From the NCBI GenBank assembly GCA_033064195.1, contig JARBJD010000231.1, forward strand, positions 1-64,000: a DNA stretch of 64,000 bases, read 5' to 3'. The number at the start of each line of letters is the position of its first letter. Positions within the stretch are counted from its first letter, which is position 1. The stretch comes from Blattamonas nauphoetae. Its lineage: Eukaryota; Preaxostyla; Oxymonadida. A program made the translations under genes and the position numbers. Positions 21,301 through 32,138 of this stretch are shown in pieces. The notes below the pieces were generated by a model that ran no database searches, was not told the origin of the DNA, and saw nothing but the letters and a program-made list of their open reading frames with translations.

Positions 21301-22991
21301 CAATGGGACATGAATCGGTTGTGTCAAGACCGGCAAGAAAGGCAGCGAGGAGATCATAACAATATGGAGACATGAGCGACCAATTCAGATCAGAGATGCA
21401 ATGTTGGAGGAAACGGAGAGCGGCATACATATTGCGGTGAGCGGCATAGGGTGATTCAACAGTCTGGCGAGTCAATTCATGGCTTGTGAGCGACAAAAAT
21501 GTGTTGTAGCCGTTTGGATAGAGAGTAATGGTGGGAAAAACCAGCCCGAAAACACTTTGGATGTGGGTTGCATTGAGTGAGCTACTGGCGGCGTCAAAGA
21601 AAGCAGTCAGAGCAAAATAGGTGCCATAACGTTGTCGCCAGGGAATATTGAAGTTTCCGAGAATGTATCCCGCTAAAGGGGAGAAGATTTGGATCGATTT
21701 GTTCCCTTTGAAAATATTGAAAAGAAGACGAAATGAATTTGAAAGATCAGAAATATTTGTTGACTCTTGTAGACTGCAGTCATTTTGAAGCCATAATTCT
21801 TCATCCGTAGCGTGAAATTCCATCGAGAAGAACAGAGCTGTGCGAGTGATATGAGTATCGAATCCCTCAAATGCAGATAACGTTTTCCAATTGCACTCAG
21901 TGATGTTGATTAAAAATTCGAAAGCTGTCCGTCTGAGATCAGGTGGGTAAACGAATTGTTCGATCATTTCATTTGTGATCTGTGTTTCAAGCGTTATTGA
22001 GGGGTTGGAAACAATGGCGGACAAGCCCTGGACGAATTGTTGAATGATAGTTCTGAAGAAAGATTTGCAGTAACGATTGATCTGAAAGAGTGATGTCAAC
22101 ATCTTGTTGGCGCTCTGAAAAGATTGTGCAGAAAAAAAGCCTGTCAGAGACTGTTAAAGAATGAGCTAATAATCATCAAAAATACATCAAGGACGATTGG
22201 TGCAAGCTGCTTCAGTTTTGACACGAGAGATTTGTCTTTGTTAAAATTTCGTGTGAGACTACCGATCACCGTGCTGGAATTAATTCTCACCTAGAAAATA
22301 GACACATAGGTAATGCAAACTTCATCGCTTTCAGGGTCAAGGAGGCTTGAACGGAGGAGTGCGAGGAGATTGTCAAAAAGTCGACGTGTTGAATCATGAT
22401 CAGAATCAAGCAGATCTGTTAAGATCAAAAATGCGTTGGAGCGAACGAGTGGGTTGGCATTCTGACACCATTGAATCGTTTGCTCCAAGGCATTTGGCCA
22501 GGAGATAGATTGTGTATCTGCGAAACAATATGTAAGGGTAATGATGCAAACCTTCCTCCAAAATGGATGAAATCAGTTGTGACAGGCAAAAAGTGATCAT
22601 GCGATGAGTGGTTGGCATTTTTGGATTGAGAAAGGCATCAAGAAGTGAATTACGGAAGTGTTCCAGTATTTCCTGTGGAACTCCTCCAAAAAAGTCACTC
22701 CCACGCGAACCGCGCATCATTTTGTTTCTAATGAATGAGCATGCGAATTGGATGTTCTGAGAAGAAATATGAGGAAAAAAAGAGTGGAGATGGAAAGTTG
22801 GTAGAACAGAACCAAGATACAGCGACACTCTGAGAATTGTGGATAAGACCGGAGAATGATGCAATCAGATTCGCTCTATCATGTATGGCCATATTTTCGA
22901 TGATTTCTGTTGCTTCGTCCAGATTCTGTTGATTTCCAGAGTTAATCTTGGTGATAAGAGCATCAAGTTCTTGCCAATTGGAGTAACTCAT
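18377..22991 (-). CDS. Importin-beta family receptor, IPO5/Kap121-like
   Basis: HEAT-repeat nuclear import receptor. Frame-checked exons: 22991-22821, 22756-22552, 22517-22321, 22290-22186, 22114-18377; 1,471 residues (human IPO5 is 1,097). N-terminus MSYSNWQELDALITKINSG followed by helical pairs throughout. Resemblance to IPO5 is clearest in the segment around LLPFMDQIIPPLLKDA, then VYVDLDGEEPFAFSSTSFQTREDALNMLE (IPO5 has the same acidic-then-aromatic insert before the next HEAT), and in the C-terminal region (LPAEQVRSLYDEF). An acidic loop (DDDEDLEIDMDDESEIES) is also typical of importins. The third intron is only 30 nt. IPO5 is the best guess; IPO4/RanBP6 relatives are possible. Confidence 0.8.
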
Positions 22992-23098
22992 TGGTTACAG
23001 GTGAATAGTGTTGTGGGAGTGATGAAATAAGATTATCTTGGGATCCCCGACGATCAGAACCACATCATAACTTTTCGATCACCCCCACTCAGACGAAC

Positions 23099-23230
23099 AT
23101 GCTATTGTCCCTTAACAAACCACGGAATCGTGCATTCATTTTCACAATATGTTTCAACGTTCTCCTCATCATTTTTGTTCTCTTGGGAATGTACAAACGG
23201 AAGACGGAAAGTTCAAAACCAACTGGTTGA
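23099..23230 (+). CDS. Possible 43-residue single-span membrane protein
   Basis: Open frame ATG to TGA too short for usual ORF calling: MLLSLNKPRNRAFIFTICF..., with one strong hydrophobic span (about residues 13-31, IFTICFNVLLIIFVLLGM) flanked by a basic N-side and a KRKTESSKPTG tail. It starts 107 bp from the importin start on the other strand, in a position where a real gene would fit. No family recognised (OST4-like size, but no OST4 motif). Could be chance. Confidence 0.35.
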   Translation: MLLSLNKPRNRAFIFTICFNVLLIIFVLLGMYKRKTESSKPTG

Positions 23231-23385
23231 ATTATTTGATGATAAACAAAACCACAAATTGATCTCATTGAATTGTGAGAGAACAGGGGGGACTTTCATT
23301 GAATATATTCATTTCATATTTCGTTCTCAGAATTGTTGCCCTTTGTTTCTTAAGTCTCACTCTCTCACTCGAAACGAATTAAACC

Positions 23386-24415
23386 ATGACAAACATAAGT
23401 TGCACTGCTCACAATGGATCATCAATTCCATCTGTCGGGCTGGGAACGTATAAATCTGAACCTGGACAGATAAAAATGTACCACCGTCATCTTTGCTCTC
23501 ATCTTCCCAGAGCTCTCCAAAACGCCATCCAATCTGGCTACAGGCACTTCGATCTTGCAGCATTTTACCAAAACGAGTCGGAAATTGGAGACTGTTTGTT
23601 TTTTCAGGAGTTTCAATTCTTTTTTCTTCAGGCTTTAAGGAAATCTTTTCTGAAGGTCTTGTGAAGCGTGAAGATCTTTGGATCACATCAAAAGTGCTTC
23701 TTTTTCATTCATACAATCTTTTTAGCTCTGGAACAGCGAACATCGCCCTGAAAGAGTGGAAAATGCATGTCGAAAAACATTATCAGACCTAAAACTGGAT
23801 TATCTTGATCTCTACCTCATTCATTGGCCCATGAGTACACCTCCTGAACTGGGAGGAATCCCAAAAGATAGTTCTGGCCGTCTTGTGACAGATTCAGTTC
23901 CAATCCACAAAACTTGGGAAGCAATGGAAGAATTGGTGAAAAAGGGGCTTGTCCGGAATATTGGTGTGTGCAATTTTGTGGTCCCACTTTTGGAGGATTT
24001 GTGGAATTGTGCTACAATCAAACCAATGGTTAACCAAGTCGAGATGCATCCATTCTGTCAATTGCCTGAACTTGTGAAATATTGCGAATATCGCCAAATT
24101 TGTTTGACGGCATTTTGTCCGATTGCTCGCCCCGGAAGTCACCCTCAATTTGATGTCAATAAAAGCCAGATTCTGCTTGATATTTCGAAAGCTCATAACA
24201 AGACACCAGCCCAGGTCGCTCTCAGATGGAATATCCAACGCAGCCGAATGATTTCTGTGATTCCGAAGTCAGTTACTCCTTCGAGAATCAAGGAAAACAT
24301 CGATATCGGGGATTTTACCCTCTCTGACGACGAGATGAGACAAATTGAGACTCTCGACAGAACGGGACGCGTTTCCAACCCGAACACAACGTTTGGGTTT
24401 GCTGCTTTTAATTAA
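23386..24415 (+). CDS. Aldo-keto reductase
   Basis: NAD(P)H-dependent carbonyl reductase, cytosolic (beta/alpha)8 barrel. Frame-checked exons: 23386-23477, 23511-23593, 23632-23693, 23726-24415; 308 residues, normal for the family. N-terminus SIPSVGLGTYKSEP; catalytic tetrad visible as Asp and Tyr in YRHFDLAAFYQNESEIG, Lys in WITSKLWN and His in YLIHWPMS. Cofactor-binding tail: ISVIPKSVTPSRIKENIDI. All three introns (33, 38 and 32 nt) lie in the first third. Substrate cannot be told from sequence; the HWP and RTGRVSNP tail resemble alcohol/aldehyde reductase-type AKRs. Confidence 0.93.
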
Positions 24416-24711
24416 TTTTGCATGTCAATGTTGTATCTATTCATCGACTCCCCACTTATCGTCACACACATTTCTTGAGACCGACCTCTGATGACCGAGA
24501 ATTTCTAAAGACGTTTTCTTCGATGAGGTCATATTCATGGAACGTTTTAAGAAGCTATTGGACTCGTTCCGTGATTTGAAAGAGTATTGCGACACGTGTT
24601 GCGGAGGATTCTGTTTGAATCGACAATAAAAAGTGAAATGTTCCTGTGAGATGAAAACATAGAATGAAGAAGGTTTGGACCAGAATGAGGGAGAATGGGT
24701 TGCGTTGGAAG
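24416..24711. other. Convergent intergenic spacer
   Basis: 296 bp between the 3' ends of the aldo-keto reductase and SEH1-like genes. No feature seen. Confidence 0.5.
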
Positions 24712-26110
24712 TTATTTTTGTTGATAAGGAAGAAGGTCAATTGTTAGTGGCTGAGTTGAAGGAGATGGTCCTGGTTTAACTCTGACAGTGAAAATGGACT
24801 CCTCTCCTTTTTGTGACTGGCATAGAAGATGTGAACCGTCCGGACTGAAGGTTAAGAATGAAATATTCGGTAGAGGATGTTGGTACAAAACAGTATGAGA
24901 CAATGAAGGAGAGAGAGAGGCAATTATCACGGATGGTGATTCTGCGGAGGATATGGCAATGAGATGTGATCTGAATTGATGAAAATTGAAAGATACAAAT
25001 GAAATTGACAGACTGTTGGAGGTAAAGCGGGGAGATAGAGACGGACGATATCGACTTTGACGAGAAAAAGGGAATGGATATTTTATGTTCGAAGCGCGAT
25101 AGCGAATGGGTATATGCATATAACTGAGGAAAAAGACGAATGGTTTGATCCATATGAACAATTTATGACACACTTTGACAGTACCATCCATGCACCCAAC
25201 TGAACATAGGATGATTGGAGAGGCAGAACTCATCCATGAAAAGGATGTTGGCTTGGTTTCCAAAAAGATATTCTGAGATGGTGAGAGAGATGCCATGAAT
25301 TCGAGATGGGGTCGTGCATACTTGTTTTAGAAACGAGAGGTCATCTCTGTCTGTTGGAGACGATGCATTTCCGAGGAGAATCGGTGTTGTGATTTGCGAT
25401 TGGATGAATGTATTACTGGATGGGAGTTGTGAAGAAAATAAGAGATCGGATGGTGTAAAAAAGGAGAGAATTCCATGTGGATGAGGGTGTGTTCTTGTTG
25501 CATCTAGGACAAAAAGATAGGTTAAAAAAAGAGAAGAAAACCGTATGGTATGTCTTCATTTTGAAGTTCAATAGATTTGGAGAGCGCACAGAGGATGAAT
25601 GACGATGGAGATGGGAGAAAACTGAGTGAGATGCATCTAGGTTGGTTGATAAAGATGAAGTATTTCAGATAATAAAATTAGAAAAGTTGACACACTCTTC
25701 GAAGAAAGGGAGGTTGAAGGACTGGAAGAGTGTAAAGCGAGGTGGAGAGTTGCGATTCTGTGAGAGTCTCTGGAACAGATAGATTGTCCCGTGAATGTCT
25801 GATACAGCAATGATTTGTCCAAAAGAGGGGTGTCCCCAGGAAATCTGAGAGGGGACAGAATCAAGCTGGAATAGTGGTGAAATCTCGTGAAGGAAAAACC
25901 TGAACTCGTTCCTCTTCTGTATATTTATGATCAGGTGATTTTGTATAAATAACGAATCCATGTTGTAGATGTTCTTTGTCAATCATTCCGCAGACGGCGA
26001 TATGTTCACCTAGACAGAGATAAGCTTGAGAAAAAAGATGACGGCGAACCAGTTAAATCAGGCGATAAGTCGGTGATAACAAGATTGGAATCATTGATGC
26101 TGTGGGTCAT
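24712..26110 (-). CDS. SEH1/SEC13-like WD40 protein
   Basis: Beta-propeller scaffold, probably of the nuclear pore Y-complex (SEH1 also serves GATOR). Frame-checked exons: 26110-26050, 26009-25900, 25865-25696, 25636-25542, 25503-25322, 25272-25174, 25123-25014, 24970-24712; 361 residues (human SEH1 360). The best match is repeat 2: SQISWGHPSFGQIIAVSDIHGTIYLFQRL, against [20 protein letters not shown] in SEH1. Other blades: CISLSFLPSPSSFILCALSK, FSWMSSASPIILCSVGCMDGTVKV and ISFLTFSPDGSHLLCQS. The blades lack most WD dipeptides, so it is a diverged propeller. Seven introns of 34-59 nt. Assignment to SEH1 rather than SEC13 rests on length and that one blade. Confidence 0.7.
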
Positions 26111-26488
26111 AGTGAAAATGAGGATAATATGTTGGGGATCGTTTCAATGTCGAAGTGTTGAATGTCGATCGGCCCCTGTCTTCATGTGAAATTGACATCA
26201 TCGAGATAAAAGGTTGCGTTTGAACAAATATAGTTCAACATGTGGTATTACATGCCATGATGACTCAGATTACTGTCAAAAATGTGAATTGATTTCTCTT
26301 TCCCCCTGGTGATTGAGAAAACAGCTGATTGAGATAATAATCTCTCTGATCGATGAATCATCTCATCTAAATGAAGAGCTGATAGTATATCAATGCGATA
26401 TGTTGAATAAAACTCAACTAACATGAAAAGAAAGGCAGAACATTGATGACAACGTGATGATGTCGAAAATGTGAAGCATAATGCCTTC
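26111..26488. other. Intergenic spacer, about 380 bp
   Basis: Lies between two minus-strand genes and should hold the 3' UTR of the SPRY gene and the promoter of the SEH1-like gene. No other feature seen. Confidence 0.4.
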
Positions 26489-27268
26489 CTAATGTTCCCA
26501 TTCAATAGGAGTGCTATTAGGTGTAGGTTTGGCTTGTGATTCATGTGGAACATTAACCACACTCAAAACCTCGAACGATGAATCTGGAATGAGGAGAGAA
26601 CCCTGGATACACAGTGAAACGAGGGAAATGCATACACAGAAGTAGACTTCCTCTGGAAGATTGCAGATATGGACGTCCTGTTGTTCGTCATCCACAAAAA
26701 AGAAAGCTTGACGTGGTTGAGACTCCATGTTTATTTCGACCTTAACTTTGACGTCATCAGCAAATGGATGGGCTCCTTCGGTGGATTTTCCATTGTGATA
26801 GACATGTCCACTAGCAGAATACGAAATGATGAAGACTGGAAAACAGACTTTGGCCCACTAAAACCGACACTATCTACGAACGGTTGAAAAAACGATAAAT
26901 AGCAAACGATTATCTGATCCAGCCCAGTAGAACGATGGAACTTCAAAACTTCCATCAACAAAGCCAATAACTAGGAAGATATGGTGTGAAAAGTGGCAGA
27001 CATCTGTCAACAGTTGATTTGTGGAAAATAAGTTCGCATCTCCAAATACTCTTGGAAATTTTCATGTCAATTACAGCAGTGGATGAATTTTGAGTGGTAA
27101 TAGCTGTGATAGTATTGTCGTCCTGTTTCAGATACTCAGATGTGAAGGGTAGGAAGCTGTACTTCGTATTTGACACTTTCACGACATCTAAGCAAAAAAT
27201 AAGTCGTGAATGTTGACATAGAAGGGAAAACTTTCGCCGACATCCTGTTTTGAATTTGAGCAACCCAT
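26489..27268 (-). CDS. SPRY-domain protein
   Basis: Small intron-containing gene whose pieces give an oxymonad-type SPRY domain: STAVIDMKISKN, IGFVDGSFEVPS, then YSASGHVYHNGKSTEGAHPF, DDVKVKVEINMESQPRQAFF and FVDDEQQDVHICNLPEE, ending FEVLSVVNVPHESQA. SPRY domains are protein-interaction modules. The last exon block, the junction near 27000-27044 (GT...CAG) and one near 26858-26893 are supported by the open frame; the last of these has two possible donor sites. The first exon is doubtful: ATG at 27268 followed by a donor after one more base gives an open frame, but an MGCSNSKQ reading from the same ATG does not join in frame. Confidence 0.65.
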
Positions 27269-27487
27269 GTTTGATTCGAGACAGTTTGCAGAAAAACCTA
27301 TGTTGGGTGACCGGAGATCGACAACCGAAAAAACGCTCTGAAATGCATCAAAGAACGTGTAGAGTCATATCGAACCTAAATTAGACATTCTACACCCTGA
27401 CCAACGGAGGATGTCGTTTGACAAAAGAAAAGGTGCCAATCACTGAAATATGAATCGATAAAAAATAAAACAGAAAGTGAATTGGAC

Positions 27488-28531
27488 TTAACATAAGTCA
27501 TTGAAGAGAAACGAGAGGCGATCGCTCATTCGACCCCAGTTTTCGTTGCAGGTGTCAATGATGAAGGAAAACGTACGTGGAATCCGCGTCAACAATTTGT
27601 CAGCATTCGAGTTCTCAATATCCTGTGACCACCGAGCGTAACATGCCAAACCCATTGGGGATGTCTGCTTAACCCTCGTTTGGAGGCCATTCCTTGACGA
27701 GATCTTGTTCACATGTTTTGAGACGCTACGACCAAGAAGATCATTTCCAATGTTCGCAACATTAAACGTAAGGCGAACAGTGGCTTTTGCTTTTGGATTT
27801 TTTGGATTGGAAGTGATGATACTCGTTGAGAATGACGAGATGTCGTTCGGTGAGAGGCAAAGGCGTGAGCTACTCTTGTAACTCCACTCTGTTGGTTCAA
27901 CAAGGTGGAAATCATGTGAGGAGTATCCGAACTCAGTAATTGTCGATACAAGTGAAGGATGTGGGAGGCAATCAAGGAATCCCTGCACTTGGATTGTGAG
28001 GCTAAAATTGTTGAGTCGGAGCTGTGAGGTCACTCCGTTTAGATATACAAGACCTCCATCGATTTCGAAAGCAACTATTTGGGCATGTAGAATGGTCGGA
28101 GCCGCTCGTGACGTCCGTACTTCAGGTGAGGAGTTGAGAGTTGGGGTGAAGCATTGGACGAGTGGTGAATACGGAAGAGAGCAAGGAAGAGCCTTCAAGG
28201 GGAGCAATGTTGGCATCCTGTCCAGGTAAGGGACATTGTTTTCGATGGAAGGCAATGTTGGCGTGGAGTTCGAACTAATAGGCGATTCCGGTTGAATCTC
28301 ATTTTGAAACGGGAAAAACGGCAAATCAACATCAAAGTCTCCGCATGCCTGTCCAAAAGGCATATCCATTGGGAGGAAATCAAGAGATTCTGTCAGAGAG
28401 TGAGAGAATACGTCCCAAGAGGAGCTCAATGCCGGAGACAATGGTGGAGATATAAAATGTGCACTAAAGGCATCTGACGAATTTTCGTCCAAAAAAGAGA
28501 AAGAACCGATATCGACGGTCGAAGAGAACAT
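27488..28531 (-). CDS. Hypothetical protein with Ser/Pro-rich N-terminal half
   Basis: 347 residues in one exon, from MFSSTVDIGSFSFLDENSS to SFLFNDLC. Residues 1-150 are acidic, Ser/Pro-rich and probably disordered (SPPLSPALSSSWDVF, DFDVDLPFFPF); 150-347 looks folded and mixed alpha/beta, with GGLVYLNGVTSQLRLNNFSL, LVEPTEWSYKSSSRLCLSP and KATVRLTFNVANIG. An activation-domain-like head before a folded beta-rich region would suit a transcription regulator, but no DNA-binding motif is recognisable and I assign no function. Confidence 0.65.
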   Translation of the reverse strand: MFSSTVDIGSFSFLDENSSDAFSAHFISPPLSPALSSSWDVFSHSLTESLDFLPMDMPFGQACGDFDVDLPFFPFQNEIQPESPISSNSTPTLPSIENNVPYLDRMPTLLPLKALPCSLPYSPLVQCFTPTLNSSPEVRTSRAAPTILHAQIVAFEIDGGLVYLNGVTSQLRLNNFSLTIQVQGFLDCLPHPSLVSTITEFGYSSHDFHLVEPTEWSYKSSSRLCLSPNDISSFSTSIITSNPKNPKAKATVRLTFNVANIGNDLLGRSVSKHVNKISSRNGLQTRVKQTSPMGLACYARWSQDIENSNADKLLTRIPRTFSFIIDTCNENWGRMSDRLSFLFNDLC

Positions 28532-28749
28532 ATCTATGGGGGTGATCTCATAATTGCATTTTGCCGCAAATAGTCCGAGGGAAGTCTGTGCTTCACTTCC
28601 AAGGTTAGCGATGGGCTTTGAAATTGGTTAGATGACTCAAGTCAATACGTCCTTGCCAGAGTTCCGAGATAATTCCATGTTAATCTTTTTTTGGAGCGGA
28701 ATTGAAATGAAAGAAAGGGAGAATAACATTTAGATAGTTGAATTTACAG

Positions 28750-31700
28750 TTATGATTTATCCTCGATCGAATTGTTATCATTAATAGCTTTGTATTTGAA
28801 AGGACCGGTTCGCCTCTTTCTGACACAGAGCAAAACAATCAAGACAGCCGCTGCCCCAAGCACGACCACAACAACAAACGGGATCACCCACACAACCTTC
28901 GCAAATGCGCTCTTCTTTGCATCGTAAACTTGGAACGAATCTGTGCTGAATTCAAGGTTGGGGCCGAACACAATCTTCGCCGTCCAGTTTTTGGAGGAAT
29001 CGAGGGATTTGAGAGCTGGTTTTTCGATGACGATTTTGTTGATGGTTTCTTCAGTCCATTCCGAAGCGACGATGGGGACAACGATCTGCTTCCCGCTTGT
29101 GCCATCTGCATCGACACAAACAATCGCGATCTGCAATTGGCAGGGGATCAGAAGGGTACCGTTCAAGTTGATTGTCAATTTTGAAGTTTTCTTCGCTTTG
29201 ACTTCGGTGATTGTGGGAGTGAAGAACGGTGGATGCTGGGTGGCGCCAGAGACCTCGAATTTCGAAGTGTCATCGAGTTTGAACCAGAAGGGCGGGTTCA
29301 TGTCAGGATGACGACCAGTGTTGATCACTTGCACTTCCGATGATCGGGTGGCGTGGATGATATGCTGAAGTGAGGGGAAGGTCTTGTCGTGTTGTTTGGT
29401 TTGGAAGAATGACCCTTCGAGAGTGATTTTGGATTGGGTCGCCCTGATGGCACCTTCTGTGTAGTCCTCCACAGTGGTTTGGACAAGACTCAACGATGAA
29501 TTCTCCACAATGAAGAAGGAGCTGTCCCATGAACAGATTTCTGGTTCGTCGTTTTGATTGTAGTCGACGCCTGTGATCTGGACGTTGTCGACTTCGATCG
29601 TTGATGATTTGGCAGACAGAACACCGACATTTCCACTTGAGATGTGGTGGAATGAGACTGTGGAGATGGTGCAGGTTGTGTCGGAGAGAGAGAGGAGAGG
29701 GTGGTTGGTGAGGAGCAGTTCGGTTGATCGACAGAAGTCACACATCACAATCTCAAAATCATTCTTGTTGATCTCCACCCACGGTTTGGTTCGAGAGGCT
29801 TGGTCGCTGAAAGAAAAGTCGAGTGAATGGAGTGTAAGTTTGCTCACCATTCCCGCATCGACTGGGACAAAAAAGTGTGCCTGTGGACCAACTTCGACGA
29901 ACGTATGGTCGTTGTCTTTGCCTTTCATAATCATGGTAGCTAATTTGATTGTCAATTCAACGTTCATTGTCGTGTCTGTTGCGATGTAACACGTGGCAGG
30001 GTCGGAATATCCACTCACTTTGATTGCTGACAATGCAGAGTCTAAAGACTTGCAAGGAAGTTGTTTTTGTCCGCATCCCTTTCTATCCCAATACTTGTCA
30101 TTCACGAAAATATTGCCAGAAGTGTATGGATATTGATAATAAACGAGTGGGCCTGATGCTTCCGGATTCATTGTATCTTCACCCCAAATTGTGTTGAAAT
30201 CGTCATAACCAAGATTTTCGGTATAAGTGAATGCACCAGACCATCGTCCGCTGATGGCTTTGTCGAGACTTTGGCCTTTGACGTAAATTTTGTGATCAGT
30301 TTTGTGCGCATCGTCAGCAAAACATAAAGTCATCAAACTGATTCCGTATGCATTCCAACCTGATTGCGATTCGATATAAAGGCTAGTTCCCTGTCCTCCC
30401 CTCCCACATGCATTCGCATCCATGGTGACTCCGTTGAGACGGAAAGTCGCATTCCCACAACAGTAAAGGGCACCCCCTTTCGTCTGATCGCCGGTGGAGA
30501 CACAGTTTGAGAGAGTGGTTCCATAAAGTGCAATTCGCATGTGATCTGTCGCGGTGTGAGTGTTGTGGGCATGAAGAAATGCTCCCGATTCTGTTGATGT
30601 GAGAGAATCAGCATCGGATCGGATGATTTGAACTGTACCATCTCCTGTACATTTAATGAACGATTCACCCGAAAATGTGGTTCTTTGGAAGATATTGTGG
30701 CTTAGAGTGATGAAACCAGACGAAATGGAGATGACGCTTGTCTTGAGTGAAATCTCCGATGGATTATTGAAGAAATTGGATCCAGAAACTTCAACAAATC
30801 CTTTGTTGATCAGGAGAGTTGGGGCACCACTGGTGAGGCAAGAGAGGGATGAAGAAGAGATGATGACACTTCCTCCTGTCGTTTGGAGGAAGATGCGGGG
30901 GAATTCCGTTTGTCCTGCTTTTGCTTCAAAATCAATATCATCAAAAATAAGTTTTCCAGCATCAACAAGGATAAACGGAGTGGTAACTGGGGTGTTTGTT
31001 TCCACAACAAAATTGAAGTTGTGAATGGTGCAATAGGTGGATTGTTGCTGCTCATTGTCAACGTATATTTGAGCCTGTTTGGTGAAAGAAAGTGTCGGTC
31101 GCATTTCTGACCACAGAGTAAAAACTGGCTTTGGTGGATGATATGTCGTTTCGATGGTATTATCTGAGCCAATAACAACACGCATAGGGCCTTTAGCTTG
31201 AGCAGAGGCGATTTCAATAGTTTGACAGGGGAGAACAGAAAGACCACAATAGAGGTTATCGGATCCTTCTGTCTGTGAACAGAACATGATTTGTTGGTCA
31301 TAAGGATACACGAAAAAGAGAAGGGACATATCAGCAATGGTGTCATCGGCCCAATAGAGTTCTTTTTGTTCAGTTGTGAAGACAATACCTTCATTGTTTG
31401 GTATTGTGTCAGTCCAGTCAATTTGGAGTGATTGTGTGGCTAGAGTTGGTGATGATGCATAAATGTTGTCACCATATCCATCACAATGGTTTGCAGAATC
31501 CTCTGTTCCAAAGGTGTTTGAAGATACAGTGATGATTCGACCATTCATATTCGTAAAATCTAAGAATAATGCTCCTCCGTTTTGCTTTGCTGAACACGAC
31601 ACAAATTGGCATTTAGTAATCGTAAGTTTACATGTATCTTTTGATGCAGAATAAGAAAGTGCTCCACCACTCATTTGGGACGAAGAACAACTTGTGAATG

Positions 31701-32046
31701 TCGAACCTTCGAGTGTGAAATCCATTGAGGTATTTTGGCATAATATAGCTCCACCAGCTTCAGTTTGTGCGATAATAGAAGTAAAAGTGCATGTTTTAAA
31801 ATGTATTTCCTGCGTTGGGTTTATGAATCTGAGCATCTCAGCTCGGTCTTCGTCTTTGAAGTCAAATCCTTCGTAAAAAATGACATCGTTACGTATGTGG
31901 GTTAATCCAGAGGCAATGCTGACGAGAAGCGGAACCAGCATTGAGAAAAGTGGGTGATTCAGGAGTTGTTCTCGCGACCCATGGTTTGATTGATTTAATG
32001 AGAAAATGAGAAAAAATGCTGAAAATTCAACGAAATCGAATTTCAT
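28750..32046 (-). CDS. Beta-helix (pectin-lyase-like) surface protein with one membrane span
   Basis: 1,098 residues, single exon. N-terminal hydrophobic leader (MKFDFVEFSAFFLIFSLNQS); a second, cleaner signal-like start lies at MLVPLLVSIASGLTH about 35 residues in, so the true start is uncertain. The ectodomain carries parallel beta-helix rungs (FKTCTFTSIIAQTEAGGAIL, CSSSQMSGGALSYSAS, KQNGGALFLDF, DQTKGGALYCCGNATFRLNG), with two FVNDKYWDRKGCGQKQLPC/YCGLSVLPCQTIEIA-type Cys motifs that open each helix block. A membrane span (VIPFVVVVVLGAAAVLIVLL) follows near the C-terminus, then a 25-residue basic cytosolic tail (CVRKRRTGPFKYK). It shares its domain plan with the gene at 40763, but has no kinase-like tail. 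Likely a cell-surface adhesin-type protein. Confidence 0.8.
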   Translation of the reverse strand: MKFDFVEFSAFFLIFSLNQSNHGSREQLLNHPLFSMLVPLLVSIASGLTHIRNDVIFYEGFDFKDEDRAEMLRFINPTQEIHFKTCTFTSIIAQTEAGGAILCQNTSMDFTLEGSTFTSCSSSQMSGGALSYSASKDTCKLTITKCQFVSCSAKQNGGALFLDFTNMNGRIITVSSNTFGTEDSANHCDGYGDNIYASSPTLATQSLQIDWTDTIPNNEGIVFTTEQKELYWADDTIADMSLLFFVYPYDQQIMFCSQTEGSDNLYCGLSVLPCQTIEIASAQAKGPMRVVIGSDNTIETTYHPPKPVFTLWSEMRPTLSFTKQAQIYVDNEQQQSTYCTIHNFNFVVETNTPVTTPFILVDAGKLIFDDIDFEAKAGQTEFPRIFLQTTGGSVIISSSSLSCLTSGAPTLLINKGFVEVSGSNFFNNPSEISLKTSVISISSGFITLSHNIFQRTTFSGESFIKCTGDGTVQIIRSDADSLTSTESGAFLHAHNTHTATDHMRIALYGTTLSNCVSTGDQTKGGALYCCGNATFRLNGVTMDANACGRGGQGTSLYIESQSGWNAYGISLMTLCFADDAHKTDHKIYVKGQSLDKAISGRWSGAFTYTENLGYDDFNTIWGEDTMNPEASGPLVYYQYPYTSGNIFVNDKYWDRKGCGQKQLPCKSLDSALSAIKVSGYSDPATCYIATDTTMNVELTIKLATMIMKGKDNDHTFVEVGPQAHFFVPVDAGMVSKLTLHSLDFSFSDQASRTKPWVEINKNDFEIVMCDFCRSTELLLTNHPLLSLSDTTCTISTVSFHHISSGNVGVLSAKSSTIEVDNVQITGVDYNQNDEPEICSWDSSFFIVENSSLSLVQTTVEDYTEGAIRATQSKITLEGSFFQTKQHDKTFPSLQHIIHATRSSEVQVINTGRHPDMNPPFWFKLDDTSKFEVSGATQHPPFFTPTITEVKAKKTSKLTINLNGTLLIPCQLQIAIVCVDADGTSGKQIVVPIVASEWTEETINKIVIEKPALKSLDSSKNWTAKIVFGPNLEFSTDSFQVYDAKKSAFAKVVWVIPFVVVVVLGAAAVLIVLLCVRKRRTGPFKYKAINDNNSIEDKS

Positions 32047-32138
32047 ACGCGGATTTACTCGTTTAGGGGAACCATTTCATCAATCAGACCACTGAAACCA
32101 TCAGTCATGGACAAAAGTTTACGGGCACCCTTGTTCGC

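Noticed and set aside
26858-26881. A 24-nt intron in the SPRY gene
   Set aside because: A 36-nt alternative with a donor 12 nt upstream also keeps the frame, so the shorter length is not secure.
30333-30668. Other-frame ORFs inside the beta-helix gene and inside UGGT
   Set aside because: They have no domain content and lie within a long, clearly coding frame on the same strand.
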